A stretch of DNA of 64,000 nucleotides from Saccoglossus kowalevskii. Its lineage: Eukaryota; Hemichordata; Enteropneusta; Harrimaniidae. Location of the stretch: contig NW_003120923.1 of NCBI RefSeq assembly GCF_000003605.2, forward strand, positions 291,624 through 355,623, in the 5' to 3' direction. Under the pieces are notes generated by a model. It was not told the origin of the DNA. It ran no database searches and saw nothing but the letters and a program-made list of their open reading frames with translations. The position numbers and the translations under genes were made by a program. Within the stretch, counting starts at the first letter, position 1. Each line of letters starts with the position of its first letter. This document shows, in pieces, positions 23,756 to 38,700 of the stretch.

Positions 23756-26700
23756 CTGTAATACAAAAATAAAATGTAAACGGTGAGTAAGAGTGAGTGA
23801 ACAAGCACTAAATATCATGAAGTACAAGGGTGTGAACAAACTTGTTATGAATTTAAACAATTTTCCAAGATTACATCAACTTCAAGTTCAAAAAGCTAGT
23901 CAAAGATGATGTTATGACAATATTTAATTTACACGATTCACTGTTGCATACATCAACTGAACTGGAATGCACTTGTATCATTTCCAGCATATTGGAATTC
24001 TACCTAGGTTGATACACGTCGATGGAATTTACAGAATGTTAGGTAACCAGAAGGTAGAAATTGATGTTTTGACAAGCACTTCAAAACACAAACAAAAGAA
24101 AACAAATGTCATATGACCCTATTGTAATAATGATATTATATTTATTTTATTCAAACTGTGTTCACGTATGTGTTAATATACTAGCCAATGTAAAGAACGA
24201 TTCGTCTGTAATGGGTTTTTGTTTATGATGTTTTAAAGATTTACTGCTTTTTTATTTCTCAGCAATTATAGCGTTTGTTTGTGTTTATGGTTTATTTCAT
24301 GCATCATGAAAATATTAAAAAAACATTTCCCGTTTCATATGTTGTATCTAATAAATTTAGACAATTGATAGCGAAATGATGTTTGTTTGGTAACATGTTT
24401 TATGTTCTCATCTGTGTATGTAGCCCCGGGACTGAGAAATGATAACTGTGATACATGTATCATTTCATTAGTAAGTGCATCCAGTTTAGAAATTACTCTG
24501 TTGGTCAAAGTTATTGCATTCTGAAAATGTCCAGTGCTTAATTATTGTTTAACTGACAACTGAAGATATTTTAAACTAAGTTCGGCAACTATATATAATG
24601 TATGCATAAAAGACGTTTGTTGTGTAATTTTTCTCCAAAAAATAAAAATAAAATCGCAGGCACTAAGCTAAGCACTAAGGCGTTGAATAACTTTTTTGTG
24701 TTCTAACAGTAGAATTGACATGATGTTTTTGTATTGAGAGTGAGGTTTAAGATACGAGCAGCGTTTCCGAATTATTTTGTACTAAGAGTGGTGTTAACAT
24801 GATTATAGAATACATTTGTGCTGTGGCCTTAACGCGTTTTCAATTGCGCTGAGGGGTTTACAGTGTTTATTTGCACGTAAAGTAGCGTTAAAGATTCCTT
24901 TGTACAAATTGTGGTGCTTCATTTGTACTGGAAGAGGCGTTTGTTAAATTAGTGGCGTTTGCGAGACTACTCTTTACAAAGAGTGGAATTGTTAAGAAAT
25001 AATTTCAAATCAGTGGGGCGTTAACTTAATTCTGTGGCCCATTTTTGCAGAATTAATTTGTACCAAAACTTGCGTTTGAAAAATAATTAACGCATTTTTC
25101 ATATAGATATGTGTATAAAGTGTGTTGGTGACGTTAATATTACGACTGGGGACTGAGTTGAAAAATGATAAGCTGCAACTAGATTTAAATCAGCTCAGCC
25201 CAACCTATTTTATATAAAACTTCATAGAGGAAATTACAAAAAAGTTGTTTACGAATCATTGGTAGAGACTACCCATAAATAGAATCAACAATACTGTATA
25301 AATGATTTCATCACATAAAACGAGTACTTACCAACCAAACAGCACATTGACACACCCGCCTCTTTTCCAACGTGTTCACATGCATAACCATCTACACATG
25401 AGTCAACAACAGTAAACATAACCCCATCTGGTTGTTCGCAATATATGTTGTTTCCTTCTGTATCTCTGTTAGGTATTCCCGAGCTACATAGCAATTCTAT
25501 ATTTTAAAGATCAAATCGTAACTCATTAGTGGTATACATTATGCATACATTATGCTGTATGAATTCACGTAAATTCTTTTTACGCGAGTGACATGGAGCG
25601 TGTTTCTACAATTTCTATAAATCCGATTGAAGTTAGCACAAGTTAGACGACAGTGATTCTTTTGTTAATGTTGCCTCATTTTTAGAATACAATATACAAT
25701 ATGTTCTCACCAGTTACCGAATATACATCTATGGCAATGTTTGTACCAAACCCTTGCACACATTCTGCTGAATCGCTGCTACCAGGAAGATCAGAAAATG
25801 CGTAGCACTCTCCACCGTCTTTAAGAGCAAAATAAGCTTCATGTGCATCAGATGCAGCCCTGGCACATTTCTACGTATAAAATAAAATAAAGAAAAATAG
25901 GAATCGATATAGGTTAAACTATCTGATACAAACGAACACAAACGTGGTTCATACGCCGACCGCCTGACGTTTGTCAAACTTACATCGACGCACCTACTAT
26001 TTCCTGTGGTATATGTCTGTATGTTCTCCTAACGCCTTCACGCATACGCCATGCATAGCACACGTCATGAGTGTGGTTTTGTTGACATGAAATCAACGGG
26101 AAACCGAAATTCATAATGACAAAAATTGATCAAATTACAGTGAGCTGATTAAGCAATTCCATGGTGAAAATATACATTGCCAATCAGCGGATGAATTAGA
26201 CTGCGTTTCATTGTATTGTAAACTATTGTGATTCACAAAACGTTAAAAGAACGCTTGAGGATCAGTACAAATGAAAAAAAAATCAATGTGGGTAGGCCTA
26301 TCTCACTGTTTCATGAAGCCCGACACTCAAAGCCCCTTCCCCTACCCCATTAATGTTGACTTGTTAGAGTACTGTTTTGTTTTGCACTATATAGACACAT
26401 GTAATTGGTATTTGAATATGATAAATATTTATGATATATAATTACCCGTCCTCTATCAGTCCTGATACCAAAGGCACCGTCTAAGTGGGGGCTATTACCT
26501 TCTAGCGAAAACAAAACATCAACACTTGACCAACATCCAACATAGAAGTACTCTGGAAACAATAATTTTAAACCAAGAGATGAGCTACTTGAAATGTCAA
26601 CACTAAAGCATCACATACATTTTACTGCCAACGGAAATGAAAGTATGTTTCAAATAATGAACTTAAAGGATGAATCATAGACCCAACAAGGTTAAGGTAT

Positions 26701-29700
26701 AAGAATTATGTTGGTTTTGCGAAGATAAGAATTTTGTTTGACACGACTTGCCAACAAACTGTGGACATTCAATTGTCATACAGTCTCGGATTTCTTCGGG
26801 AGAACCATCACACGAATCTATCAGGCACGATCTAGTGCGCGTCTGTGTACTACCTCCACATGTCACAAGACATTCAGACCATTCGGACCATATATCCCAT
26901 TCTGCGATGAATAAAAGCAAACCCAGTAGCTAAAAATAGTCTCAATATATAATATTCCATCTGAACTTTTGTTATATATAAATATTCTCTATACTCTGTA
27001 TCAGTATACTGTTCTACTCACGTGTATCATACACATATATACATACAAAACAATGCATGGAAAAGCTAAATTTATCGTGTGCAACATAACACGTAAGGAC
27101 GAACTACGAGCTACACGTAAGAACAAGATATCAGTTTAAAAATGCCAACCTTTACAGCAAATTAAGATATCACCCTCCGTAATTTCACCCACGATTTCAC
27201 AGGCATAATTCGCTTCACACGATTCAAGTGGAAATGGAAATGTTGGAACATCTATTGGTAAGTAACAGTATACAGTAAGACCTTCCCCGTTTGTTTGCGC
27301 TGATGATGAACTGCACGCAAATCCTAGAAGTCAATCAAATCGTTATTAGGACAATTTAAATAACTGTTGCTCCGAAAGATAATAGGGTTGATTTTGGTCT
27401 CAAAGATCAATGTTTGAATAAAGCTTATTTCTTTAACCGACAAAACACACTCACCTGACACGGAGTAAACATCAGCACCAATATTCGTTCCGAAACCGGC
27501 CACACATTCATTTGAAAGGCTAGTAGTTGTTGGTTCTGAAGATGCAAAACATTGGCCGCCATCAAGTAGGGCGAAGTAAGATGCTTCAACATAATCTGAA
27601 GCCCTTGCGCATTTCTGTGAGTATAATGACAAACCAGAGGCTGAATTCATGAATAATTTCACACTATATTGAAAGAAAATAAATACAACTTACCGGGTCT
27701 AAATGATTTAAATGATTGAACAATATCTTGTTGCGCATTTCTAATCATGGATGCCTAAGCCTAGAATGTTGACAGTGTGTCCGTTTCTACCACTGATAAG
27801 TGGACAACGGAAGTCGAGTAAAAATTATTGGGTCACATCATTTAGTGTTAGAACTCATTAAATATTGTTGCATTAATAAAACAAACGAACTGATAATTGT
27901 ATTTAGTGTCAGTAGAATAACACCATACAAATCGAATAACATTAATTAACAACAATTATAATGAGAAAAAATAAATGGCTTGTATTATAATATTCACTCA
28001 CCCTAGCCTTTTCCTCCCTGGTGTTATAATTTTCTTGTAAATGGGGATTACCTGTGTTTTCTAATGTTATTAATTGTGGATCAACGCTTTCACCAGACCA
28101 GCATCCGAGATACACATAGTCTATGAAGAAAAATAGTTAATTAAATAAAAGTCAATTCAATTTGTTTCCGTTATTTTATAAAACACTACTTATACAGTTC
28201 TATGTCTATTGAATGAATATATCTGACCATCCACTAGTCAACCAGACTGCACTCTCAACAACAGCAATTTTGCAAGAAAAACAAACATGAAATAATACAC
28301 GAGGATAGAAAATATTAACAAATATATATCTGACAATAGTGAACTGGAAAATTGTAATTAAAATAAGCATGTAATATTGAATAATTTCATGAAGAATGTT
28401 AACATATGATATGAACAATATGAAATTGAATTTTACTTTTCTAAATAATGCACTGACACTCTTAACGAGCTCAATTACTTTAACTATACCATATGACTGT
28501 AGAGTGTATGCCATATTGCAATGCTAAAATTCAAGTTGTCTAAAATGCTGATTCAAACGCTTGTACACAAATCACAATAAAAACTACATCCAATAACTGA
28601 ACTTGGCCAGAATACATCTTCGAACAAAAATGAAAAAAATATGAAGCAATTCTAATACCCACTGGAATATTAGAACAATTTTCACATTACAAATAATTTC
28701 AAACAAAAACAAGATATAATTAAAAATCAGTACCACAACTTACCGAAAATAAGTGGGCATTCAATTGTCATACAATCTCTAACCTCCTCAACGGTATCAC
28801 CACACGGTTCATTTAGACATGGTCTTGTCCTTGTCTGACTACCACCTCCACATGTTGCAGTACAAGAAGACCACGAGGTCCATGGACCCCATTCTGAGAA
28901 TACAAGTTAAACAAATCAGCAGTGCAAACAGACTTAATACTTATGTTTGAGTATTAGACATTATTATGAATATCGTAACTTTCTTATGTTCATATAAAAC
29001 AACAGCTTGCCAAGATATATTTTATTTTATAATTTACATACGTACTAATTGTCATACAATTGAACTTAGTAGGATAGACTTATGAACTCATTATATACAT
29101 AGTTTAAAAATATGCGTACTTCTACAGCAAATTGACACATCTGTATCTGCAATCGAACCAACTGTCTCACAATCATAGTCATCATCACATGTAACAACAA
29201 CGGGAAATGGTGGAACATCGACAGGTAGTTGACAATACACAGATACACCATCTGTGTCTATCTGAGGTGATGATGAACTGCATGAAAATCCTGTGGGTGG
29301 AGAACAATTAGATTTGAAAAAAATCCTATGCTGACCAGTACATTCAACAACAATCTGAAAATGATTATATATTATATTTGCTTTGCAAATGAATGACAAC
29401 TCACTCACCTGAAACTGAATACACATCAACGGCATTTGTTGTACCAAATCCCTCGATGCAATCATCTGAATTTGGTAGTGTTGGTTCCGTTGATGTATAG
29501 CATTGTCCACCATCGAAAAGAGCAAAAAACAATGCTGCTACAAAATCTGCAGCCCTTGCGCATTTCTGTAAACAAATCAAAGCATTGTGTAAGTAATTTA
29601 AAAACAACATACCCAAGCAAAGATAACTGAACAACAATCGCAGGGAGTAATTTAACAGACCAAGAAAACATATTACACAAATAGTCGGTAATTAAATTAT

Positions 29701-32700
29701 GCCTCAGTAATAAGACATGTTGTGTATTTACATAGAAGTACTGAATAACATATTTTAGACATATGTTTAACTGGCCTATATCGATATCAATGACATAATG
29801 TCAACACAATCCGACACGCACCCGGCTTTATATATTACACTATTAATGATTAAATGGTTGTATTTGATATTTTATCTTCCGTATAACTTGCATATATGTG
29901 TATAATCAATGATAATTATGTAATTTATGATCACAAAATATTACGACGAATTAAGCAATCACATTACATGATACACAAAGTGGGAACAAATATATTGACT
30001 ATCAGACCATTCTGCCATAACATGTATGATATATACATATCAATTTCGGTTGCCTGATATAATGTGAAAATAATAATTATACCACACTCACCCTCGCCTT
30101 GTCTTCTCTGGTAGCATAACTTTCACCAAGGTGAGGATTACCCGTACCTTCTAATGTCGTTAACGTTGGATTATCACCTTCATTCGACCAACATCCAAGG
30201 TACATGTAATCTGTAATAATTGCGTAATATTTAAACAACATAATATGCGAAGAACAATTTAATTGTGTTATCATTGAAAGTATATTGATTATATATTTAA
30301 ATTACTTTTTAGATCAAACATGTATCACTTTATGCAATGTTAAACAACGGCCTCCTCGTATTTGTCGGTATAATGAAATTAAAATGTCATAATACAGGTT
30401 TGATGTCACAGTTGTCATATTGTGTGCGTCAGCGCTGTTTTGTTGGTAATAATCAAAGTTACAAATATATATTACAAAAACATCGACCTTGTTGACATAT
30501 TCCGATCAAATGTGGTCGCATTTATATGTGATGTGTTTACCAGCCCAATATATTTAGTAAATTGTGAAACAACGCTAGAAGTTGGTACAGACTTCTCCCA
30601 TTAGTTGGTTTACACATGAAATGTGACATATGCGCCAAGTCTTACCGACGACAAGTGGACATTCAATTGTCATACAGTCACGACTTTCTGTAGTGGAATC
30701 AACATCACAAGGTTCCATTAGACAGGGTCTTGTCCTAGTCTGACTACCAACTCCACATGTGACACTGCAAGAGAACCACGAAGTCCATGATCCCCATTCT
30801 AAGAGAAATACGAAATACACATATTAGCAAAGAAAAGAAATCTACTTTTAAAGAAAATGCGCAGATTTTAGATATTTATATACATTGCCTATAGTGAGGA
30901 CCACGAAAATAGTTCCCTGGAACTAGTCTAGTCCATGAACCCTGAAGACAATAAACAAAATAAACAAGCAGGTAGGCTGGTTGGCGATCCGCTCCGCTCA
31001 AAAAAACAAACAAAAAAACAGGCAACATATTCTGCTGTTACATTTATTATTTCCAACCGCTTTTTTATTTTCTAGAATAAAGGAAGCATTTACAGTTCAT
31101 TTAAAGTTGCGTTGGGATTACGTTAATACAGTGTAACAATGTCGGCGCCAGTGATACCTTACCAGTGCGCAAAAGAGCCAAAATAAAAAGCATGACCATT
31201 TGAACACTGCTATTACAAAAATGTGGGGCGAAAGTATTCCAAAAATCAGTTTTTGTCTGTTGCCATGGCAGTGGTGGGCCAGGATTTTTTCCAATCAGTG
31301 ACGGTATGACCTAACTATCAAGTATGAACAAAAACAGCCAAGCCCCCCCCCAAAAAAAAAATCACAGGAGTTAAAAGCCGTTGCTGGTGAAAAGTTTCCC
31401 CAAATTTGGGGTTAATTTTCTCGGTAATGAAAATAGACATGTAGGGTGTGTTACATTTGGCGCGAAGGTATTCACAAAATCAAGGAAACGGTTGGTTAGA
31501 ATTGGTTTTCAGGTTTTATAATCTAAATAGAGTGAAGGTGTGACTTGCCTGCCAAGTTTGAACCAAATCGGCCCAGCCAAAAAAATTTTGAAAGACATCA
31601 AAAGCCATTCCTGGTGAATAGTTACCCCAACTTTGGGGTCAAATTTATCGGTAATAAAAAAAAGATATCAAAAATTCAAATAGTAACTTTGTGCCCACAC
31701 ACAAGCTGAGTAGAAAAAGCTATGTCAGAGGTGTTTTATCTTAAATTTGTAAGAGGAGATACATTTCGCGCAAAGCTGTCCAAAATCAGTTTTGTTGGCT
31801 GTTGTATGTCAACAGTGGGCCACAATTTCCTTTCTGATTTTTCCTAATAACAAGGGTGAAGGTGTGGCCTACCTGCCAAGTTTGAGCGAAATCGGCCAAG
31901 CAAACAAAATCACAGAAGAATTAATACATAAAAACACTGGAAATCACAGACACACACACAAAAGTGATTTGAAGGGCAATCCTAGCAGAGTGGATCGCCA
32001 ACAGAAAATAATAATATTAATACGTCATATATAAGTACACAGTTTAGTTAATAATATATTTACAACTTGTAAACGTCTAATATACCAAGTGTCTTAAACA
32101 AGGGAGTAAGTGAGCTTATACGTTATGAGATGAAACGTACAACAATTTTCTGGATGCGCAAGATTGGTCCAAGGAAGAACGATTATGTGTTTTCACTCAG
32201 TAAGAAATTTGGGAAGGAATTATACAGAAGGAGAAGAATTGATCTTGGAACATATTGCCGAGTCTGTAAGCTAATGCCTACTTTCCTGGAGATGAATTGT
32301 TCTCTGTGGTGATAAGCATGTAGTGTGTTTTTGAAAGAAGATAATTGGAAGATAATTGGAAAGGTAATTTCTGAACCACTGTAACGGGAGACCTTTTACA
32401 CCATAATGTTCAAGTTTGTGGAGTAAGATTTTGTAATTAATCGTATCAAATGCTTCTTTCGATTCAATACAAATTCCGAAAGTTATGTAACTACTGTCAA
32501 TGTTGGTAACCTCAGCTGGGGCGAGTTTAGTTTTGTGTTTTTTGCGAAAGCTAAATTGCGTGTTTGAAAGCATGTGATTTTTCAAGGAATTTGATAAATT
32601 GTTTATTCACAATCGATTCAAATATTATGCTAAGAATTGATAGACATGAAATAGGAAGATAATTGTTACTGGCTACTGCTTGAGTTCTTTTTTGTAAATG

Positions 32701-35700
32701 GGTCTACTCTTAACAATTTCTAAGTCATAAGGAAAAGCACCTTGGCTTAATGAACAATTGATAATGGTCGGACAATAATGTAAGCTGAGTGAATTAGCGT
32801 TTTAGGGTGTATTTTGTCACATCTTGCTGATTTATTTGGATTAAGGGATTTCATTTGATTGACAATTTCGGACTCACTCACTGAGTGGAAAAATAAGTTA
32901 CTTTGACTACCATAAGATATTGTGCTCGTATACTCGTGCCAAGTTATTAAATTCCTCGCCTATATCAGAACTGTTCGTTAGGGGTTTGTCGTTGGATGAG
33001 TGTAATTCATGACTGATTTTTTTTTGGTATTCCCACGGAGCGAAAATTTTACTCTAGTAATCAGACTTTTTAGCTGACTTTGACAGTTTAGTCAAGACTT
33101 TTATTATTGTTCGGGGTTTCAAAACATTACTTTTGCGCTGAGTCATTTTAGTAGTCCTTTATTTAGCCAGGGTTTGAGAAGGATGTTTAGGATGATTCAT
33201 CGAAACACTACTGAGTTTATTATGAAATTCTGCATACGCTGAATTCGGATCAGAGCAGAAATTTGTCACTAAATGGTCAACTTTTGTGCTGAATGTTTGA
33301 AAACCCCGAGTAGTTGTAGATTATCTGGGTGAAATTATAAGAAATTATAAGTAACAGGTGCGGTATTATGAGTAGTGTCAATGTTGACTTCACCAATGAG
33401 GATACACTTTTCACCACTAGATTACAACTGGGATAGGCATGCTTCTAAACTGTCAAGGTATTTATGATAAGAGATGTTGTCAATAGCAGTTGACAATGGT
33501 TTCCAAACCGATCGATATTTAAATCGCATAATATTAATGCGATTGAGTGACAAAGAGTTGTGAATATATAGATATAGATATAGATATATGTATATATACA
33601 TCAGTCTTCGTGAACTTTCTTTATTATGAGTGATCAAATTATTTGTTAAGGTAAAAAGAACAGGGTTTGAATTTGAATTTAACCATGTTTCAATAAGGGC
33701 TAAAAAAAGAAAATTGTGATATTATATATTGAGAAATATCATCGTAATGTATTATAAGAAATGGAATATTGAGATATTAATAATAATTTGTCTTCATGAT
33801 ATACTGAGCTTAATTTATATCTAAGAATGCTTACTTCTACAGCAAATTGACACATCTGCATCCACAATCGACCCCACAGCTTCACAATCGTAATCTTCGT
33901 CACATGTTTCAACAACCGGAAATGATGGGACATCGAAAGGTAATTCACAATATACTGTTACACCATCTCCGTCTATCTGATGTGATGATGAACTGCATGA
34001 AAATCCTGTAAGTAGATAGTAACAGAAATGCTATTCTCTCAGTTCAACAAAGAGTAAACTACCACAATGTAAAAGTTTTACATATTTATTTTATTTTTCA
34101 TGATTAACATTACGAATAACTCAAATTATGCATTGAATGAATTATTTTTAACGAAATGTCATTCACCTGTTACCGAATACACGTCAGCGGCATTGGCAGT
34201 GCCAAATCCCTCCAAGCAATCAACTGACGAGCTGGGTGGTGTTGGTTCTGATGATGCATGACATTGTCCGCCACCGAGAAGGGCAAAATGTGATGCTCTT
34301 ACATGATCTGCAGCCCTTGCACATTTCTGTAACAATATAACGGCGTAAAGCATGACATAAATATTTGTGGCGGATGTAATAATTCATTAAAACAACTTAA
34401 TTTTTTCTGTAGCATACTTATGGTGAAAAATGGTTGATCGTCAGACCTGATTCTGTAGCATGCATGTGTTTGTGATAAATATATATAGATGTCGCATCGA
34501 ATATACAATACAAGATATAGATAATATATAATTACACTGTGCTCACCCTGGCCTTATCGTCTCTAATGTCATAACTTTCATCTAAGTGTGGATTACCCGT
34601 ATCTTCTAAAGTGATTAAAACTGGATCGCCGGCACTGTCAGACCAGCAGCCGAGATATCCATAGTCTATAAGAATTATATTTACAATACATAATAATTAT
34701 GTGAAATTTAAATTCATCAATATATCAGTTAATTTAAGTTATAGAAGTCTCGACAGTGATATGAATCAATGCTATCTAAGTACTATTATTTATAGCACAT
34801 CTGTCCGCCTCCGCACTAGTTTTCCATAACAAGTAATGATGATTTCTTTATATCTTCAAACTATTGGTTCAAGCTTTCAGCAAATGAACGTCGATGCCGA
34901 TGTGAATTACTTTAGCCGTTCATGTGCATTCCATGTACACTTTCCATGTATGCCAACATTATTTGGGATAAACGTTTGAGTTTTGCACAGATCCGAAGAA
35001 ACTCATTAAAATAACGAATTCCGATATTAGATTAAACACTTCAACCGTAATTTACGGCGGGAGACCGTACTTTAAAAAAAATAACTTGTTAATATCTTTT
35101 TTTTACATTCATATGGACAACATGGCGTCGATTTTTTTTTATTTAATTCGTTTCCGTTGACATGGTTCCGTCGACATTGTGTGCGTGATGTGATGTGCAA
35201 CGCATAAGGTGAGATATGTTGCACCACTTACCGATGACAAGAGGACATTCGATGGTCATACAGTCACGGGTTTCTTCAGTAGGACCTTCACATGGTGCAG
35301 TAAGACATATTCTGTTTCTAGTTTGAGTACCTGAACCACATGTTACGGGGCATCCAGACCAATCGGACCAAGAACTCCACACTGTAAAGAAGGCACATAT
35401 GGCAATGCAATAACAAAATGTTGTATAACGAAACACAAAGTTGCAAAGACCACATTCACAACCCATATTATGCATACTTACAAGAACACGTGTAGTCCTC
35501 CAAACAATATTTCGAACAAAAAGATCATTGAATTGTCAACATTGACAGTTAGAATGTCAATACACTATATAGATGGTTCTAGTATAAGTTGTGTCTCAAA
35601 AGATATATATTTTTCGTACTATTTTTACAGCAAATCGACACACTTCCTTGGTCAATTTCTCCAACGTTTTCGCAACTGTAATCGGTATCACATGTTTCAA

Positions 35701-38700
35701 CAACCGGAATTTCTGGAATATCGACAGGCAGTACGCAATATACAGTCAACCCAGCCGAGTTCTGTTGGGGAAGTGATGACTCGCATGCAAATCCTACAAA
35801 AGACAAGTACTTTCAAATTATTTTCTTCGAGCTGTGTTATAAAAATAATATTCTAATATCTACAATTACGTTAATTTGAATGTATTAACAATTTACTAAT
35901 TGTATAATTTAACTGAATGCGCCAAATAAAAGAATGTAATTGTAACTATTACGTACTATTTGGATTTTATAGGTTAAATATGACTTTTCAGTACAAGTTA
36001 AAAAAAAATATCTGTTTTTTTCATAACATATAATTCACTGAAAATATTGTATGCAAAAGACTGAAATAACAAGATTATACAAACATATAATTTACGTGTT
36101 TAACAAACTAAAACAAAACGAGATAAAAAGTATAATTGACAATATATGTTTATTCAGACAGGTATGTTCTAGCCTTAACGACTTTCGCTTTTTACTCTGT
36201 CATCTAGATTTTTATGTTTAGTTCCTTTCAGAATAAAAAAAAACTGTTAATGTCCCCATGGGAATAATCTGATAATCATAAACATAAATAACATTTACAG
36301 TCCAGATCGCAACTCTGAATATCAGCTTTCAGATGGGTCTGTCAAATCTTATTGATGTATTTATTTTTTAGCTCCGCTTGTCAACTTTGTCGAGCTGAGC
36401 TTATCATTTAAGTGATTGATTATCGTCCGTGTCAACTTTTGCGACTTTTTCTTGAAAACTACAATTGTTTTGATATTTGATATTTTGTGTATATGTACCT
36501 TGGGCAAACCTCTCTAAGATTTGTTATGATATCTTCAAATCAAGTTTTGATGAATATTTTTGTCATTTTTGGTGAAAAGTGATATTTTTTCTTCGTGTTA
36601 AAAAACGCAAATCTGATTTCTTTGATTTTATACATATACATCACATACTACATTTAGACCTCTTGAATATTTTTGTAATTTTTCGGTAAAAAATTATATT
36701 TTCGATTTTTGTTAAAAAAACACAAATCTGATTGTTTGATATTATACATACAGGTACCTCAGGTAGACATCTTTAATATTTGTTTATTTCCTGATGATAT
36801 CTTCAATTCTCTAATTTTGATGAATGTTTTTGTCATTTTTGGTAAAAAGTGATATTTTTGACTTTGTGTTAAAAACCACAAATCTGATTGCTTTGATTTA
36901 TACATATATGTACTACATGTAGACCTCTCTCAAATTTGTTTATTTCAAGATGATATCTTCTATTTTCAAATTTTGATGAATATTTTTGTCATTTTGGTAA
37001 AAAATTATATTTTCAATTTCTTGTTAAAAAACGCAAATCCGATTGCCTTGATATTATACATGCAGGTATCTTAGGTAGACATCTTTCATATTTATTAATG
37101 TCATGATGATATCTTCAATTCTCTAATTTTGATGAATATTTTTGTTATTTTAGATAATTTGTGATATTTTCGACCTCTTGGGAAAAAAAGCAAATCCGAT
37201 TGCTTTCATATTTATTAATGTCATGATGATATCTTCAATTTTCTAATTTTGATGAATATTTTTGTTATTTTAGATAATTTGTGATATTTTCGACCTCTTG
37301 GGAAAAAAGCAAATCCCATTGCTTTGATGTTATACATGTAGGTACCTGAGATAGATTTTTTTCAGATTTGATCATTTTCTAATGATATCTTCAGTTCCTT
37401 AATTGAAATGTGCTTTGCTAACAACGGAGCTATCTCAGCCGAGCAGCTGCTTGTTTTATTTTAAGTTATTTTATTATTAACTTACCTGAGAGCGAATACA
37501 TGTCCACGGCAATGTAGGTACCAATTCCTTCAACACAATCATCTGACGAAATTGCATTTGTGGGTGCCAAAGATGAATAGCACTGTCCGCCATCATAAAG
37601 TGCGAAAAATGATGCTCCAACATGTTCAGCTGCCCTGGCACATGTCTACAGGTAATAATTTACATTTAATATACTGAATATATAAAGAATATACATTCCA
37701 TATTGTAGTCGTTAATCGGAGCAATATCGTTTGTCATCAATTACAGAATTACTTCATAACTGCAAGAGTTAGTGTTTATTCATTACAATAAATGTTTGCT
37801 TAGAGTCAATTTAATCTAAGACCTTTATTTTGCTCCAAACAAGGTTGTTGTGTAAAGCTTTGTAAGTCCATATGATAACACTCACCCTGCCTTTGTCATC
37901 TCTGGATACATACTCTTCCATCAGGTGTGGATTATCAGTTCCTTCCAATGCGGTGAGAATTAGGTCAGGGCTATTCTTTACCCAACAACCCAAATATTGA
38001 TAGTCTGTATAAATTGGATCGAAATATTACCTTTAATTGTTATATTTAATATATACAAATGACCTGTTGTCGTATTCTCAACATATTTTCAATGAAGTAG
38101 ACGATTTCGAAATATGACGTGTAACAAACTATTATTCATCAACCCACAACAAACTAAATGCAAAATGCAAAACTCATGAATGCCTAGAGTTTACTATATG
38201 TTCTGTTTCTGTTCTGTTACATTATGTCTCGTATCATAAATGTTTAATTAATGTATAATTATGTATCATTAATAACGAGAGTTAACAGGAAATTCATATT
38301 TTTCGTAACATACGTACTTTAAAATAACAAACTCTTGCGCAATATGCACAACTTACCAATAAGAAGCGGGCATTCGATAGTCATACAGTCGCGACTTTCC
38401 GTGAGGGCATTTACATCACAAGATTCCACCAGGCACTCTCTGGTCCTTATCTCAATATTACCGCCACATGTTACTGTACAAGACGACCAATCAGACCAAG
38501 GACCAAACTCTAAAAAAATATAAGCATTTATTCATTGCAACAAAATGATATATTTCGGATACAACCTCTACAGAGTCGAATTAAATTACATGAACAATAA
38601 TGTTAGTTGTGATTGGATATATAGGTGGTTAGTGGAACGTGGCGCATCTCAAATAAAAATATATTTCATAATACTCACGTTTGCAACAAATCGACACAGG

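Noticed and set aside
33422-33637. Separate gene with YIYIYLYLYLYIHNS
   Set aside because: This is the decayed LINE endonuclease region with a dinucleotide expansion, not an independent gene.
35470-35856. Plus-strand frame of 128 codons
   Set aside because: It is the complement of the module 4 Cys-rich exon, which has domain, phase and splice support on the other strand.
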